NCBI RefSeq assembly: GCF_030409325.1
Contig: NZ_JAUFPR010000004.1
Span: 853,548-917,547, forward strand
DNA length: 64,000 nucleotides
Direction of reading: 5' to 3'
Origin: Mucilaginibacter aquaedulcis
GTDB taxonomy: Bacteria > Bacteroidota > Bacteroidia > Sphingobacteriales > Sphingobacteriaceae
Shown in pieces: positions 16,754 to 25,939 of the stretch. Position 1 is the stretch's first letter. The number at the start of each line of letters is the position of its first letter. The position numbers were made by a program, and so were the translations under genes. The notes beneath the pieces were generated by a model, which was given only the letters and a program-made list of their open reading frames with translations, did not search any database and was not told where the DNA came from.

Positions 16754-18289
16754 TTACTTCCCTGCCTTTAAAACGCGGCTGGCTTTGGCATAGTCTATAT
16801 AAATGTATTTGCCCAGTATGGTACGGTGCAGCTGGAGTTTGTAAGTTCCCCAGGGGGCTGTTGTTTCTGTTTCAATAACATCGGTTTTAGCTTTGGATGG
16901 CGCTGTGGCCGGAGCTTTTTCGGTTAACAGTTCATATGCCACCCTGCCATCCATTTGCGGGGGCACTGGAATATTTTGCAGGTGCAGTACCGTTGGTGCT
17001 ATATCCACATTTGAGGTGGGTAACTCGCTGTTATATGCCTTTTTAAAGCTCGGCCCCGAAGCCATCAAGGCAATATGAACCTCATACGGACTAAAACCGC
17101 CATGGCCAGCCACACCGCCCGAAAAGCTTGCGCCCGCATAACCGAAACTGTTTTTACGATCGTCCCAGTCTTCATCAACCAGGATATCTGCCGAACGGGT
17201 AGGATGGTTCCAGTGGATGGCCTCGAAAGAAAGGGTTCCGTTAACCCAGCCTTTCATGTCGCCGTTTTTGGCACCTTTGGTAAATACGGGGCCAATAAAA
17301 TCCTGCTGCTGCAGCGTAGCTACAATTTTTTTAATTACTTCAGGGTCATGGTCTTTTACGTAGATAGCTCCCTCGGCAATCACCACATCTTCAGACAGGC
17401 GGTCTTTTTTCAATCCTTTCTCTATCAGTAAAGCCGCCATGTTTTGTTTGCCAACATGGGTTACAAAACCATGATCGGTAGAGATGATGATGTTATAATG
17501 ATCATAAAGATTTTTGGCTTTCAGCGAGTCAAGTATCCGTCCAAACTCATGATCAACCGATTTGATAGAGGCCATAGCACTGACCGAGCCAATACCATCG
17601 GCATGGGCGGCACCATCAGGGTCAGAAAACCAGATAGCGCTTACATCCGGGCCATTGGCCGCAAAGCCAAACCTGATGAGCGCGTCGGCTACCCATACAT
17701 GCTGCAGCGTATTGGGTTCTTTGTTTGGAGGTACAGGCCCTATAGCGTTGATCACGGTATCTTTAAAAGATTCGGGCAATATCATGCTGGGATTCACAAT
17801 AGCGCCGCCGCTTACCAGGTGGTTTTGCAGCAAGGCCTGCCCGGTTGAGCCGGAGCTAAACACCATCATGCGTTTACCTGCAGCCTGTAATAATTGGCCA
17901 AGTGGGGTGGCCGTAAGCAAATGCCCGTCGGTGGCCTTGCTAATGCGGTTCAGTTCGGCAGCCTCGCCGGTGTTGAGGCCCTTTGTTTTATCAACTTCAG
18001 GGAAATAAACCGTATTGCCCATAAGGCCGCTCTTGGCCGGGTAGCTGCCCGTAGAGTAAGCCGAGGAGTTAACCCGCGTTACAGTAGGGTATACGCTATG
18101 GTGCTGCTTGCCATAAGCACCCTGCTGGCGGAATGCATACAGATTGGGCATAGCCTCGGGTGTAATATAATCGGGCCTTAAACCATCAAAAAATACGATG
18201 AGTGTTTTGGGCCTTGAGCTATCCTGGGCATTTACCCCTGTTATAATGGCTATGCTGAACGCGAGTAGTATGATTGATTTTTTTAACAT
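16754..18289 (-). CDS. Secreted type I phosphodiesterase/nucleotide pyrophosphatase family protein
   Basis: A 511-residue exported enzyme of the alkaline phosphatase superfamily. After a signal peptide (MLKKSIILLAFSIAIITGVNAQ) come the metal-binding IVFFDGLRPDY and the probable nucleophile Thr in YPTVTRVNSSAYSTG, then PDGAAHADG, the STDHGFV metal site and GHGGFSPYE near residue 410. Members split phosphodiester or phosphomonoester bonds of nucleotides, lipids or sugars in the periplasm; the substrate is not predictable. The frame extends ten codons upstream to 18319, but the signal peptide marks 18289 as the start. It is divergent from the broken AraC regulator gene. Confidence 0.9.
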   Translation of the reverse strand: MLKKSIILLAFSIAIITGVNAQDSSRPKTLIVFFDGLRPDYITPEAMPNLYAFRQQGAYGKQHHSVYPTVTRVNSSAYSTGSYPAKSGLMGNTVYFPEVDKTKGLNTGEAAELNRISKATDGHLLTATPLGQLLQAAGKRMMVFSSGSTGQALLQNHLVSGGAIVNPSMILPESFKDTVINAIGPVPPNKEPNTLQHVWVADALIRFGFAANGPDVSAIWFSDPDGAAHADGIGSVSAMASIKSVDHEFGRILDSLKAKNLYDHYNIIISTDHGFVTHVGKQNMAALLIEKGLKKDRLSEDVVIAEGAIYVKDHDPEVIKKIVATLQQQDFIGPVFTKGAKNGDMKGWVNGTLSFEAIHWNHPTRSADILVDEDWDDRKNSFGYAGASFSGGVAGHGGFSPYEVHIALMASGPSFKKAYNSELPTSNVDIAPTVLHLQNIPVPPQMDGRVAYELLTEKAPATAPSKAKTDVIETETTAPWGTYKLQLHRTILGKYIYIDYAKASRVLKAGK

Positions 18290-18539
18290 GATAAAAAAGC
18301 TGTTTGTGGCTTGCGGCAAAATAAAAACACCGGCATTACCTTTATGTTAACTTCATTGCATAATGAAGGGGGTAAGCGTAATTTCCTGGTTACAAAACAA
18401 ATATACTGTTGGTGGTTAAATTGTTCCGTTTTGTACAATTTTAAAAATGCATTTTATTGTTGCTTTGTGTTACCAGTTTTTATTTTTTATAACTTTAAAT
18501 AAAAAGGTAGGTATTTAAAAAATACGGAAAGGGAAAGGC

Positions 18540-19353
18540 ATGGTATTCAAAAAAATTCCTCCGCAGGTTAAGCTCAGGCCATATATTAAAACATTGTATT
18601 ATTATGAGTCGGACTCAGATGCCGATTATGATGATATCGTGTTTCCGAGCGGCACCATGGAAGTGATATTTAACCTGGGTCAGGGAAGCTGGAAAACCAA
18701 AAAAAGACGGCGCATTTTATACCACCCCACCTATTGAACTCTGGGGGCAGATCACCAAGCCACTGGCCATAAAATCTGTAGGTAGAAATGTGATGCTGGG
18801 CATCAGGTTTTATCCGCATTCGGCTGCTTATTTTTTTAATGAAAGCATAGCTGAGTTTAATGACGAGATTGTTAGCGCAGCCGACCTGTTTGGCGCATCA
18901 TTAAAAAACTTGCATGAAAAATTACTGGATACCCCGGGATTAGATATCCGGATAGCCCTGGTTGAAGAGTATTTATGCAGCAGGCTGCTTATTTCAGAAA
19001 AACGACACGATAAGATTAAATTCATTGGCGATATTGTGAATAACCTCAAGAGCGATTATAACCGGGAGATCATCGCGGTTTCCGTTCGTAACAATATATC
19101 TACCCGTTACCTCAATATGTTGTTTTCGCAATACACCGGCTTGCCGCCAAAACTTTTTTGTAAGATAAACCGCTTTCAGCATAGCCTTAACCTGGTAAAT
19201 GCCAATGATCAAAAACTAACCGATGTAGCTTATGACGCGGGCTACTTTGATCAATCGCATTTTATAAGGGAGTTTAAACTGTTCACCGGAATAACACCCA
19301 ATTCCTTTGCAGCGCAGGCATCCCCAATAAATCAGTTTTTGGCAGGTAATTAA
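18540..19353 (+). pseudogene. AraC family regulator interrupted by a one-base frameshift
   Basis: The first frame (18540-18737) encodes the start of a DUF6597-like sensor domain, ending after SWKTKKRRRILYHPTY. The rest continues in another frame to 19353 and includes a complete C-terminal AraC domain with two helix-turn-helix motifs (ISTRYLNMLFSQYTGLPPKLFCK and LTDVAYDAGYFDQSHFIREF). The frames meet at an A7 run (18699-18705): removing one A gives SWKTKKDGAFYTTPPIELWG and a continuous protein of about 270 residues, like the intact homologue at 49258. It may be a real mutation, a sequencing error, a phase-variable tract or a slippage site. The promoter-side neighbour is the divergent phosphodiesterase gene. 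Confidence 0.85.
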
Positions 19354-19358
19354 TAAAA

Positions 19359-19392
19359 GAGCAAAGGACTGAAAAATCCTCTGCTCCCTTAT
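19359..19392. terminator. Bidirectional terminator hairpin
   Basis: GAGCAAAGGA and TCCTCTGCTC pair (one mismatch) around CTGAAAAA, between the convergent AraC-like and DUF885 genes. Confidence 0.55.
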
Positions 19393-19399
19393 TATTCAC

Positions 19400-21184
19400 T
19401 TATTGCTTGGCAGCCCAGGCATTCATTTTACCTTCAAATACGGCAAGGGGCATAGCGCCATCTTTTAAAACCTGGTTATGGAACTCGGCCAGGTTAAACT
19501 TGCTGCCTAATTGTTTTTCGTATTTGGTACGGAGCTCACGAATTTTCAGCGCCCCTATTTTGTAGCCCAAGGCCTGGCCAGGAATAGCCATGTAACGCTC
19601 AATTTCGGCAGTTGCACCTTGCTCACTGATGGCTTCGTTATCCATCATATATTTAATGGCCTGTTCGCGGGTCATACCTTTGGTGTGGATGGCAACATCA
19701 ACCACCAGGCGAATGGCGCGGTGTATCTCATCGCCAAGGGCTCCCATATATTGGTAAGGATCGGTATACAGGCCCAGCTCCTTACCTAACGATTCGCAGT
19801 ACAGTGCCCAGCCTTCTACATAAGCATTTTCGCCGCCATCAAACCGGCGGAATTTAGGGAGTGATTCGTTTTCCTGAGTTAATGAGATCTGGTAATGGTG
19901 GCCCGGAATAGCCTCATGTAAGAATAAAGATTCCATGCCCGAAGTGATGTTGAACTTAGTGGCATCCAGTATCGGTACATAAAATATACCCGGCCTTGTG
20001 CCATCTGCCGATCCGGCGTTGTACTCGGCACTTGCGGATGCTGCACGGAAAGCCTCGGTTTGCCTGATCTCGAAAGGAGTTTTGGGCACGTGGTTAAACA
20101 TTTTTTCGAGGTTTGGCTCCATGCGCTTGTGTATGTTCTCGAACGCAGCCAAAACTTCTTTAGGCGTTTTGTAAGGGGTAAACTTAGGGTCGGTTTTCAT
20201 GTATTCAAAAAACGCTTTCAGGTCGCCTTTAAACCCAACGCTGGTTTTGATGCTATCCATAATACCACGAATACGGCTCACTTCTTTCAGGCCGGTCTGG
20301 TAAATTTCTTCGGGAGTTTTATCAGTGGTGGTTTGCTGTTTTACCAGGTAAGTATACTTGGCAGCCCCATCAGGCAGTGCCGAAAAGCCCGAAGTGCTGC
20401 GCGCGTGCGGCAGGTATTCTGTTTTCAGATAATCAGCCAGTTTTTTATAGGTTGGCGAAATAGTGGAGGTGATAGCTTTTTTATAAGCTTCGGTCAGTTG
20501 TTTTTTATCGGCATCAGAAAAATCTTTTGGCAGGTTGGTGATCGGGCCGTAAAACAAGCTTTTGGTTGGGTCGGTAACCACCACAAGGTCCTGCAACTCG
20601 GGGATGGCTTTTACTACCAGTGCCTTAGGTAAAACCACTCCGGCTTTGATACCCTTGTTAAAGTTATTGATAGCGGTATCGGCCCAAACCGCAAATGCCG
20701 AAACACGTTTCAACCAATCATTATAATCCTTAACGGTTTTAAAGGGCTGCGCTCCCGACCCAGAACCCAGCTGACCCATAGTAAGCGGCAAGGCATAAAA
20801 CTGGTTAAAGGGCATGTATTCAAAATGCTGAGCAAAGCCATCTAATGAAAGTTGTACCTCATAAGTAAAAATATCGTACGAAAGCTGGTCGGCCTCGTTC
20901 AGATCCTCCCGGTTAAAATGTTTTACCTGTGCCAGATAGTTGGTATAAAATGCCTTGTCCTTGGCTATAAACTCTGTCGAACCATCATTGGGTAACTGAT
21001 CGTTATAGCGATTATCGCCAATATAGGTGGCACTAAGCGGGTTTAATTTGAGCGACTCTTCAAAGTAGTTATCAAATACTTTGGCCAGTTCTTTATTATC
21101 AGCTTTTGCGGTGCCGGCGGTTTTGGGCTGCTTACAGGCTGCCAATGCAGCCGCGGCAAAAAGATATAGGAAGGCTTTCTTCAT
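19400..21184 (-). CDS. DUF885 family lipoprotein (putative metallopeptidase-like)
   Basis: A 594-residue protein beginning with a lipobox (FAAAALAAC), so probably anchored in the outer or inner membrane. DUF885 covers nearly the whole mature protein. The HEAIPGHHYQ motif near residue 420, with GGENAYVEGWALYCESLGKELG after it, resembles a zinc metallopeptidase site (HExxxGH plus a downstream Glu), and distant members have been linked to peptidase activity. Biochemical function is not established for this branch. It sits between a convergent AraC-like gene and the toxin gene yoeB, 36 bp from the latter on the same strand, but the signal peptide and size argue for independent function. Confidence 0.88.
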   Translation of the reverse strand: MKKAFLYLFAAAALAACKQPKTAGTAKADNKELAKVFDNYFEESLKLNPLSATYIGDNRYNDQLPNDGSTEFIAKDKAFYTNYLAQVKHFNREDLNEADQLSYDIFTYEVQLSLDGFAQHFEYMPFNQFYALPLTMGQLGSGSGAQPFKTVKDYNDWLKRVSAFAVWADTAINNFNKGIKAGVVLPKALVVKAIPELQDLVVVTDPTKSLFYGPITNLPKDFSDADKKQLTEAYKKAITSTISPTYKKLADYLKTEYLPHARSTSGFSALPDGAAKYTYLVKQQTTTDKTPEEIYQTGLKEVSRIRGIMDSIKTSVGFKGDLKAFFEYMKTDPKFTPYKTPKEVLAAFENIHKRMEPNLEKMFNHVPKTPFEIRQTEAFRAASASAEYNAGSADGTRPGIFYVPILDATKFNITSGMESLFLHEAIPGHHYQISLTQENESLPKFRRFDGGENAYVEGWALYCESLGKELGLYTDPYQYMGALGDEIHRAIRLVVDVAIHTKGMTREQAIKYMMDNEAISEQGATAEIERYMAIPGQALGYKIGALKIRELRTKYEKQLGSKFNLAEFHNQVLKDGAMPLAVFEGKMNAWAAKQ

Positions 21185-21220
21185 TTTAGTGATGCTTTAC
21201 AGTAAAGCTACTAAAATGGT

Positions 21221-21475
21221 TTAATAATGGTAACGGCACTGCAATATGAAAATAGCATCATTTTCAACTTTATATACCAGGCGATGCTCCAAGTTAATTC
21301 TGCGCGACCACCAGCCGGCTAAGCTGTGTTTTAATGGCTCGGGTTTGCCGCTGCCTTCATAAGGGGTGCGCTCTGTTTCCTTAATTAAAGCGTTGATCTT
21401 TTTCAGGACAGATTTATCTGTAGCTTGCCAATATAAATAGTCGTCCCAGGCTGGGCTCATGAAAATTATCTTCAT
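21221..21475 (-). CDS. yoeB: YoeB/Txe family mRNA-cleaving toxin
   Basis: An 84-residue RelE-superfamily ribosome-dependent endoribonuclease. Family residues are present: AWDDYLYW at the start, KINALIKE, the GSGKPEPLKHSLAGWWSRRI core (Glu and the Arg pair), EHRLVYKV and the C-terminal RYHY, where the final His-Tyr belong to the active site. Its ATG overlaps the antitoxin stop by one base (TAATG), so the two are translationally coupled. The fold and gene order match the E. coli yefM-yoeB pair. Confidence 0.95.
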   Translation of the reverse strand: MKIIFMSPAWDDYLYWQATDKSVLKKINALIKETERTPYEGSGKPEPLKHSLAGWWSRRINLEHRLVYKVENDAIFILQCRYHY

Positions 21476-21726
21476 TAGTCAATGAGATTCTTTTCCTCTC
21501 CTAAGCCTTTTTCATATTCTTCAATACCTTTAAAAAGTCGTGAAGCATTTGCCGGATTTTTTAGCAGGTAAAAAGTTTCTTCCATACTTTCATAATCGGC
21601 CTTTGAAATTACGACTACATCATCGCCTGTGGTACTGGTAACCAGCAGTGGCTTGTGGTCATTACGTACTTTGTCCAGGAACGATTTTAGCTGTTGCCTG
21701 AAAGCTGTATAGGTGGTGATCTCCAT
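21475..21726 (-). CDS. yefM: YefM/Phd family antitoxin
   Basis: An 83-residue antitoxin and autorepressor. The N-terminal DNA-binding part (TAFRQQLKSFLDKVRNDHKPLLVTSTTGDDVVVISKADYESMEE) is typical of YefM, and the acidic C-terminus (LFKGIEEYEKGLGEEKNLID) would wrap the toxin. It is the first gene of the pair. A double TGTACA palindrome lies 35 bp upstream over the probable promoter. Confidence 0.95.
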   Translation of the reverse strand: MEITTYTAFRQQLKSFLDKVRNDHKPLLVTSTTGDDVVVISKADYESMEETFYLLKNPANASRLFKGIEEYEKGLGEEKNLID

Positions 21727-21743
21727 TAGTTATTAATTCTACA

Positions 21744-21774
21744 TAAAGATATAAAACCAAAACAACATGTACAA
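21744..21774 (-). promoter_or_regulatory. Probable promoter of yefM-yoeB
   Basis: On the minus strand TTG (21772-21774), 20 bp, then TATCTTTA (21744-21751), one base off the -7 consensus. The -33 element lies inside the palindrome at 21761-21792. Confidence 0.5.
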
Positions 21775-21792
21775 TTTATTGTACATGTTGTT
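21761..21792. promoter_or_regulatory. Putative YefM operator with two TGTACA cores (may also end uvrA transcripts)
   Basis: AACAACATGTACAA (21761-21774) and TTGTACATGTTGTT (21779-21792) are perfect inverse arms around TTTA. Each arm carries TGTACA (21768-21773 and 21780-21785), 12 bp centre to centre. TGTACA is the core recognised by E. coli YefM. As RNA from the minus strand the same sequence is a 14-bp hairpin followed by TTTTGGTTTT, so it may also terminate uvrA transcription. Confidence 0.7.
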
Positions 21793-21815
21793 TTTAAAGA
21801 TGGTAATATGACTAT

Positions 21816-24665
21816 TTACTTTATCCCCATTTCCTTTTTCAGGAACTGGCCGGTGAAGCTGTTTTTTACTTTACACAAACCTTCGGGTGTGCCTGAAAAC
21901 AGGATGTTGCCACCGCCCGAGCCGCCTTCGGGGCCAAGGTCAATTACGTGATCAACTACCTTGATTACATCAAGGTTATGTTCTATGACCAGTACGGTAT
22001 TACCTTTATCAACCAGTTGATAAAGTACGCCCAATAGTACGTTGATATCTTCAAAATGAAGCCCTGTTGTAGGTTCATCCAATATATAAAAAGTGTTGCC
22101 GGTATCTTTTTTAGATAGCTCGGTAGCCAGTTTAACGCGCTGCGCCTCGCCACCTGAAAGCGTGGTTGATGACTGCCCTAAAGTGATATAACCCAAGCCA
22201 ACATCGTTCAAGGTTTTTACTTTGCGATAGATGGATGGGATATGCTCAAAAAATGGCGTAGCATCCTCAATACTCATATCCAGCACATCGCTGATGGATT
22301 TGCCGCGGTAGCGTACCTCCAGTGTTTCGCGGTTGTACCTGCGACCTCCGCATTCTTCGCAAGGTACCTGTACATCAGGTAAAAAGTTCATTTCTATCAC
22401 CTTCATGCCGGCACCCTGGCAGGTTTCGCAACGGCCGCCTTTTACGTTAAAGGAAAAGCGACCAGGCTTATAACCCCTGATGCGCGACTCGGGCAGGGCC
22501 ACAAACAGGTTACGGATATCGGAGAAAACACCGGTATACGTAGCCGGGTTTGAGCGCGGGGTACGGCCAATAGGTGTTTGATCTATCTCGATAACTTTAT
22601 CAATATTCTCCAGGCCCTCAATTTTTTCGTAAGGAAGCGGTTGCTTTTTGGCCCTGAAAAAATGGTGGTTGAGGATAGGGTACAGCGTTTCAGTAATTAA
22701 GCTTGATTTGCCGCTGCCTGATACCCCTGTAATGCCGATGAGCTTGCCCAGCGGGAAATCGACCGAAACTTTTTTGAGGTTATGGCCGGTAGCCTTTTTA
22801 AGGCTCAGTGTTTTGCCATTGCCTTCCCTCCTTTTTTCGGGGATGGCTATGGAGCGTTCGCCATTAATATAGCTGGTGGTCAGGGTATGCTCGGCCATGA
22901 GTTGGGCAGGTGTGCCTTCTGCAACAACCTGGCCGCCATGTACACCCGCAGCCGGGCCCATATCAATTACGTGGTCGGCCTCCAGTATCATATCCTTATC
23001 GTGTTCAACTACCAAAACAGTATTGCCGAGGTCGCGCAGGTTTTTGAGCGCGTTTATCAGCCGTTCGTTATCGCGCTGGTGCAGGCCGATGCTGGGCTCG
23101 TCCAAAATATACATCACATTCATTAATTGCGAACCTATCTGCGTAGCCAGCCTTATGCGCTGTGCCTCGCCGCCCGAAAGCGTTTTGGCGGTACGGTCAA
23201 GTGTTAAATAGCTTAAACCAACATCCAACAAGAACACGATGCGGGCACGGATCTCTTTTAATATCTCTTTTGCAATAACGTTCTGACGTTCGGTAAGCCT
23301 GTCTTCCAGGTTGGTGAACCACTCCTGCAGGGTACGGATATCCATACAGGCCAGTTCAAATATATTTTTGTTATCAACCTTAAAATGTAACGATTCTTTT
23401 TTGAGCCTTGCGCCGTCACAAACCGGGCAGGTTCTGAGCACGCGATAATTTTCCATATCGTCCATACCCTCATCGCCGCGGCGTTCCTGCTGCTCTTCCA
23501 ACATGCGGATGATACCATCAAAGGTTATCTGGTAACTTTGTACATTCCACTTGTTGTACTCCACAGCCACGGTTATCATATCCGGCGAGCCGTTCAGAAT
23601 AATATCCAGCTGTTCGCGGGTTAGTTTTTCTATCGGTGTAGATAGCGAGAACTCATATTTTTTGGCCAGCGATTTCAACACCTGGAAAATCCATGTTTCG
23701 CGGTATTCGCCAATAGGTGCCAAACCACCGTTCAGGATGCTGAGCTTAGGGTTAGGGATAACCGATGCCTCATCAACCTCAAAAATATAACCCAGGCCGT
23801 TACATTTTTCACAAGCGCCATAAGGCGAGTTGAACGAAAATGTATTTGGCTGAGGTTCATCATAGGAGATGCCCGATACAGGGTCCATCAGGTACTTGCT
23901 GTAATAGGCTACGTTATTGTCCTTATCGCCCACGCGGATGATGCCCTTGGCAATTTTCAGGGCGGCCTGTACGGATGTATATAAACGCTTGCTATCTTTT
24001 TCAGACACCACGAGGCGGTCAACCACAATGTCAATATCATGGATCTTGTACCTGTCCACCTGCATTTTGGGTTCCACATCGGCCATGGCGCCATCTATCC
24101 AAACCTTTAAATACCCTTGTTTGCGGATGGATTCAAAAAGCTCACGGTAGTGGCCTTTACGGGCCTTTACTACCGGCGCCAGTATGTTTACCGGTTGCCC
24201 GTCGAACTTTTCGGTAATGGTTTTCAGGATCTGGTCTTCGCTCATGCGCTCCATCTTTTCGCCGGTGGTATAGGAGTATGCGTCGCCGGTACGGGCAAAA
24301 AGTAAGCGCATAAAATCATATATCTCGGTGATGGTGCCTACGGTTGAACGTGGGTTTTTGCTGGTTGTTTTTTGCTCAATGGCAATAACCGGGCTCAGGC
24401 CAGATACCTTATCCACATCGGGGCGTTCCATACCGCCCATGAACTGACGCGAGTAGGCCGAAAATGTTTCCATATAACGGCGCTGCCCCTCGGCATAAAT
24501 GGTATCAAAGGCCAATGACGATTTTCCGCTGCCGCTGAGGCCGGTGATCACCACCAGCTTGTTGCGCGGAAAAGAAACGTCGATATTTTTTAAGTTATGT
24601 ACCCTGGCGCCATAAACTTCAACTTCGCTTTGTTCGCCCAGGTCAACAGTTATTTCGTTCATCAT
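21816..24665 (-). CDS. uvrA: Excinuclease ABC subunit A
   Basis: Damage-recognition ATPase of nucleotide excision repair, 949 residues as usual. Two ABC modules are visible. The first has Walker A GLSGSGKSS (about residue 42), zinc-binding CEKCNGLGY and CPVCDGARLKKESL, and signature TLSGGEAQRIRLA. The second has GVSGSGKSSL, zinc CETCQGAGM with CEECGGRRY, signature TLSGGEAQRVKLA and ILDEPTTGLHF. It is followed by the yefM-yoeB pair after 89 bp and by the palindrome described there. A second Met directly after the first makes the start uncertain by one codon. Confidence 0.98.
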   Translation of the reverse strand: MMNEITVDLGEQSEVEVYGARVHNLKNIDVSFPRNKLVVITGLSGSGKSSLAFDTIYAEGQRRYMETFSAYSRQFMGGMERPDVDKVSGLSPVIAIEQKTTSKNPRSTVGTITEIYDFMRLLFARTGDAYSYTTGEKMERMSEDQILKTITEKFDGQPVNILAPVVKARKGHYRELFESIRKQGYLKVWIDGAMADVEPKMQVDRYKIHDIDIVVDRLVVSEKDSKRLYTSVQAALKIAKGIIRVGDKDNNVAYYSKYLMDPVSGISYDEPQPNTFSFNSPYGACEKCNGLGYIFEVDEASVIPNPKLSILNGGLAPIGEYRETWIFQVLKSLAKKYEFSLSTPIEKLTREQLDIILNGSPDMITVAVEYNKWNVQSYQITFDGIIRMLEEQQERRGDEGMDDMENYRVLRTCPVCDGARLKKESLHFKVDNKNIFELACMDIRTLQEWFTNLEDRLTERQNVIAKEILKEIRARIVFLLDVGLSYLTLDRTAKTLSGGEAQRIRLATQIGSQLMNVMYILDEPSIGLHQRDNERLINALKNLRDLGNTVLVVEHDKDMILEADHVIDMGPAAGVHGGQVVAEGTPAQLMAEHTLTTSYINGERSIAIPEKRREGNGKTLSLKKATGHNLKKVSVDFPLGKLIGITGVSGSGKSSLITETLYPILNHHFFRAKKQPLPYEKIEGLENIDKVIEIDQTPIGRTPRSNPATYTGVFSDIRNLFVALPESRIRGYKPGRFSFNVKGGRCETCQGAGMKVIEMNFLPDVQVPCEECGGRRYNRETLEVRYRGKSISDVLDMSIEDATPFFEHIPSIYRKVKTLNDVGLGYITLGQSSTTLSGGEAQRVKLATELSKKDTGNTFYILDEPTTGLHFEDINVLLGVLYQLVDKGNTVLVIEHNLDVIKVVDHVIDLGPEGGSGGGNILFSGTPEGLCKVKNSFTGQFLKKEMGIK

Positions 24666-24775
24666 GTATTATCGGTACCAAATTTTATTAACCCGGGTAA
24701 GCGGGTGTAGTTTTAAAAGCTTGTATAAATTGTGTGCGAGATAGGAGCCTTTAAAAGCAATGCTAAAAAATTACG

Positions 24776-24783
24776 CAAAGATA
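24776..24783 (-). promoter_or_regulatory. Possible -7 element for uvrA
   Basis: Minus-strand TATCTTTG matches TAnnTTTG exactly; no clear -33 TTTG is found at the right distance, and the leader would be about 105 nt. Confidence 0.4.
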
Positions 24784-25014
24784 CAGAAAATTGATGTGGA
24801 TTTTATGCTAAGCATGTCAGGATAAGGTTAATATTTAGAGGAGGTTGATTGATGGGTCGTAATGAAGATTACTCCTTAGGAGTAAAAGCGTTGTAGCCAA
24901 ACAAAGTGATAAAAAGAGCATGCCGTAGGTATGCAATCTGAGTTTAGTACCTACGCCACTTGATTAAAACATTTGATTTGTTACAAAGCTTTAACCCCGA
25001 TGGGGGTTTATCAC

Positions 25015-25109
25015 TGTCATCTCGAACGAACGGAGTGAGGAGAGATCTTATGTGCTTAGTATTCAATGTATTTAAGGTTTCTTCTCACTCCGTTCGTGCG
25101 AGATGACAA
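25015..25109. repeat. GTCAT-type dispersed palindromic repeat (R4)
   Basis: TGTCATCTCGAACGAACGG at 25015, followed by AGTGAGGAGAGATCTT, is the inverse of TTCTTCTCACTCCG and TTCGTGCGAGATGACA ending at 25108. Each arm is about 30 bp. Confidence 0.75.
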
Positions 25110-25124
25110 TAAAGGTAAAATGTT

Positions 25125-25171
25125 CTACTGTATGCTGTCCGAAGTCAGAGACTTCGGACAGCATACAGTAG
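25125..25171. repeat. Palindromic repeat, GACTTCGGACAGC family, copy 2
   Basis: Two perfect 22-bp arms (25125-25146 and 25150-25171) around AGA. The inner 31 bp (25133-25163) equal the reverse complement of copy 1 at 12379-12409. It lies 33 bp downstream of the stop of the RibD/DHFR-like gene and may stop its transcript. Confidence 0.8.
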
Positions 25172-25204
25172 TAATAAATGGGATGTGATAAATAGGAAGC
25201 CAGC

Positions 25205-25768
25205 TTATGCCGGCAGGTATTTAAGGAGGATCTTATTTTTATAAGTGATAGAATCATCCAAGTTCAATATTTTTTTCTCTTTAAATATAGAGAGTCCGCT
25301 CCCGATGGCAACCGGGTTAAGGAAGATATAATATTCGTCAACAAGGTTAAGGCTGATGAGCGAAGTGGCGAAGCGGGCACCGCCATAAACCATAATATCC
25401 TTGCCATCTTCATTTTTAAGTTTCTGTATGGCAGTGGCCAGATCGCCGCTCTCTACTTCTAAGTTCCGACCTTTGATGTCGGCTTGGGTACGACTGAAAG
25501 CGATTTTGCGCAGGTTTACCATGCGTTGTGCCAACGGTATTTCGGGGCTGTCGGGCTTGGTATCAACCACACTTTCCCAGTAATTGCAAAACTCCTGGGT
25601 CATACCGCTGCCCAGTATAATAATATCGCAGCTGTCGGCCAGTTCAATCACTTTATCACGTGCGGCTTCATCAGGAGCACCGGATGCCCACATCCAGTCT
25701 AACTCACCATTAGGGCCTGCAACAAAACCATCAAGGGTCATTTGTACCTGTAACTTTAATTTTCTCAT
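25205..25768 (-). CDS. Dihydrofolate reductase/RibD C-terminal family protein
   Basis: A 187-residue NADPH-binding fold protein (RibD_C, YwjB/YyaP-like). Typical parts are LQVQMTLDGFVAGPNGELDW at the start, CDIIILGSGMTQEF, LRKIAFSRTQAD, GKDIMVYGGARFATSLI and LNLVDEYYIFLNPVAIGSG. These stand-alone paralogues of riboflavin or folate reductases have no settled substrate; resistance or general reductase roles have been suggested for relatives. It stands alone between repeat-filled spacers. Confidence 0.88.
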   Translation of the reverse strand: MRKLKLQVQMTLDGFVAGPNGELDWMWASGAPDEAARDKVIELADSCDIIILGSGMTQEFCNYWESVVDTKPDSPEIPLAQRMVNLRKIAFSRTQADIKGRNLEVESGDLATAIQKLKNEDGKDIMVYGGARFATSLISLNLVDEYYIFLNPVAIGSGLSIFKEKKILNLDDSITYKNKILLKYLPA

Positions 25769-25939
25769 AATGATATTAGTTTAATAGATTGATCGTGTGT
25801 TAGCTTGTATAACAAATATCAGTAAACAGATGTTTAGATAAGGGGTATGATTACGACAAAACAGGAGGTGTTTTGCGCAAAAGGGAACCTTGCCGTAAAT
25901 CCCGGATGGTTTGAAGAATACAAGAAAACTTTCCTATCA

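Larger units (their letters stand above)
24666..25204. other. Intergenic region upstream of uvrA, rich in palindromes
   Basis: No gene seen. From the uvrA side: a possible -7 element (24776-24783), a small palindrome TACTCC-TTA-GGAGTA near 24878-24892, GCATGCCGTAGGTATGC near 24920, a CCCCGATGGGGG hairpin at about 24995-25006, then two large palindromic repeats (25015-25109 and 25125-25171). Confidence 0.55.

Noticed and set aside
24836..25000. Possible riboswitch upstream of uvrA
   Set aside because: Only small palindromes resembling common intergenic repeats; no known aptamer motif was found.
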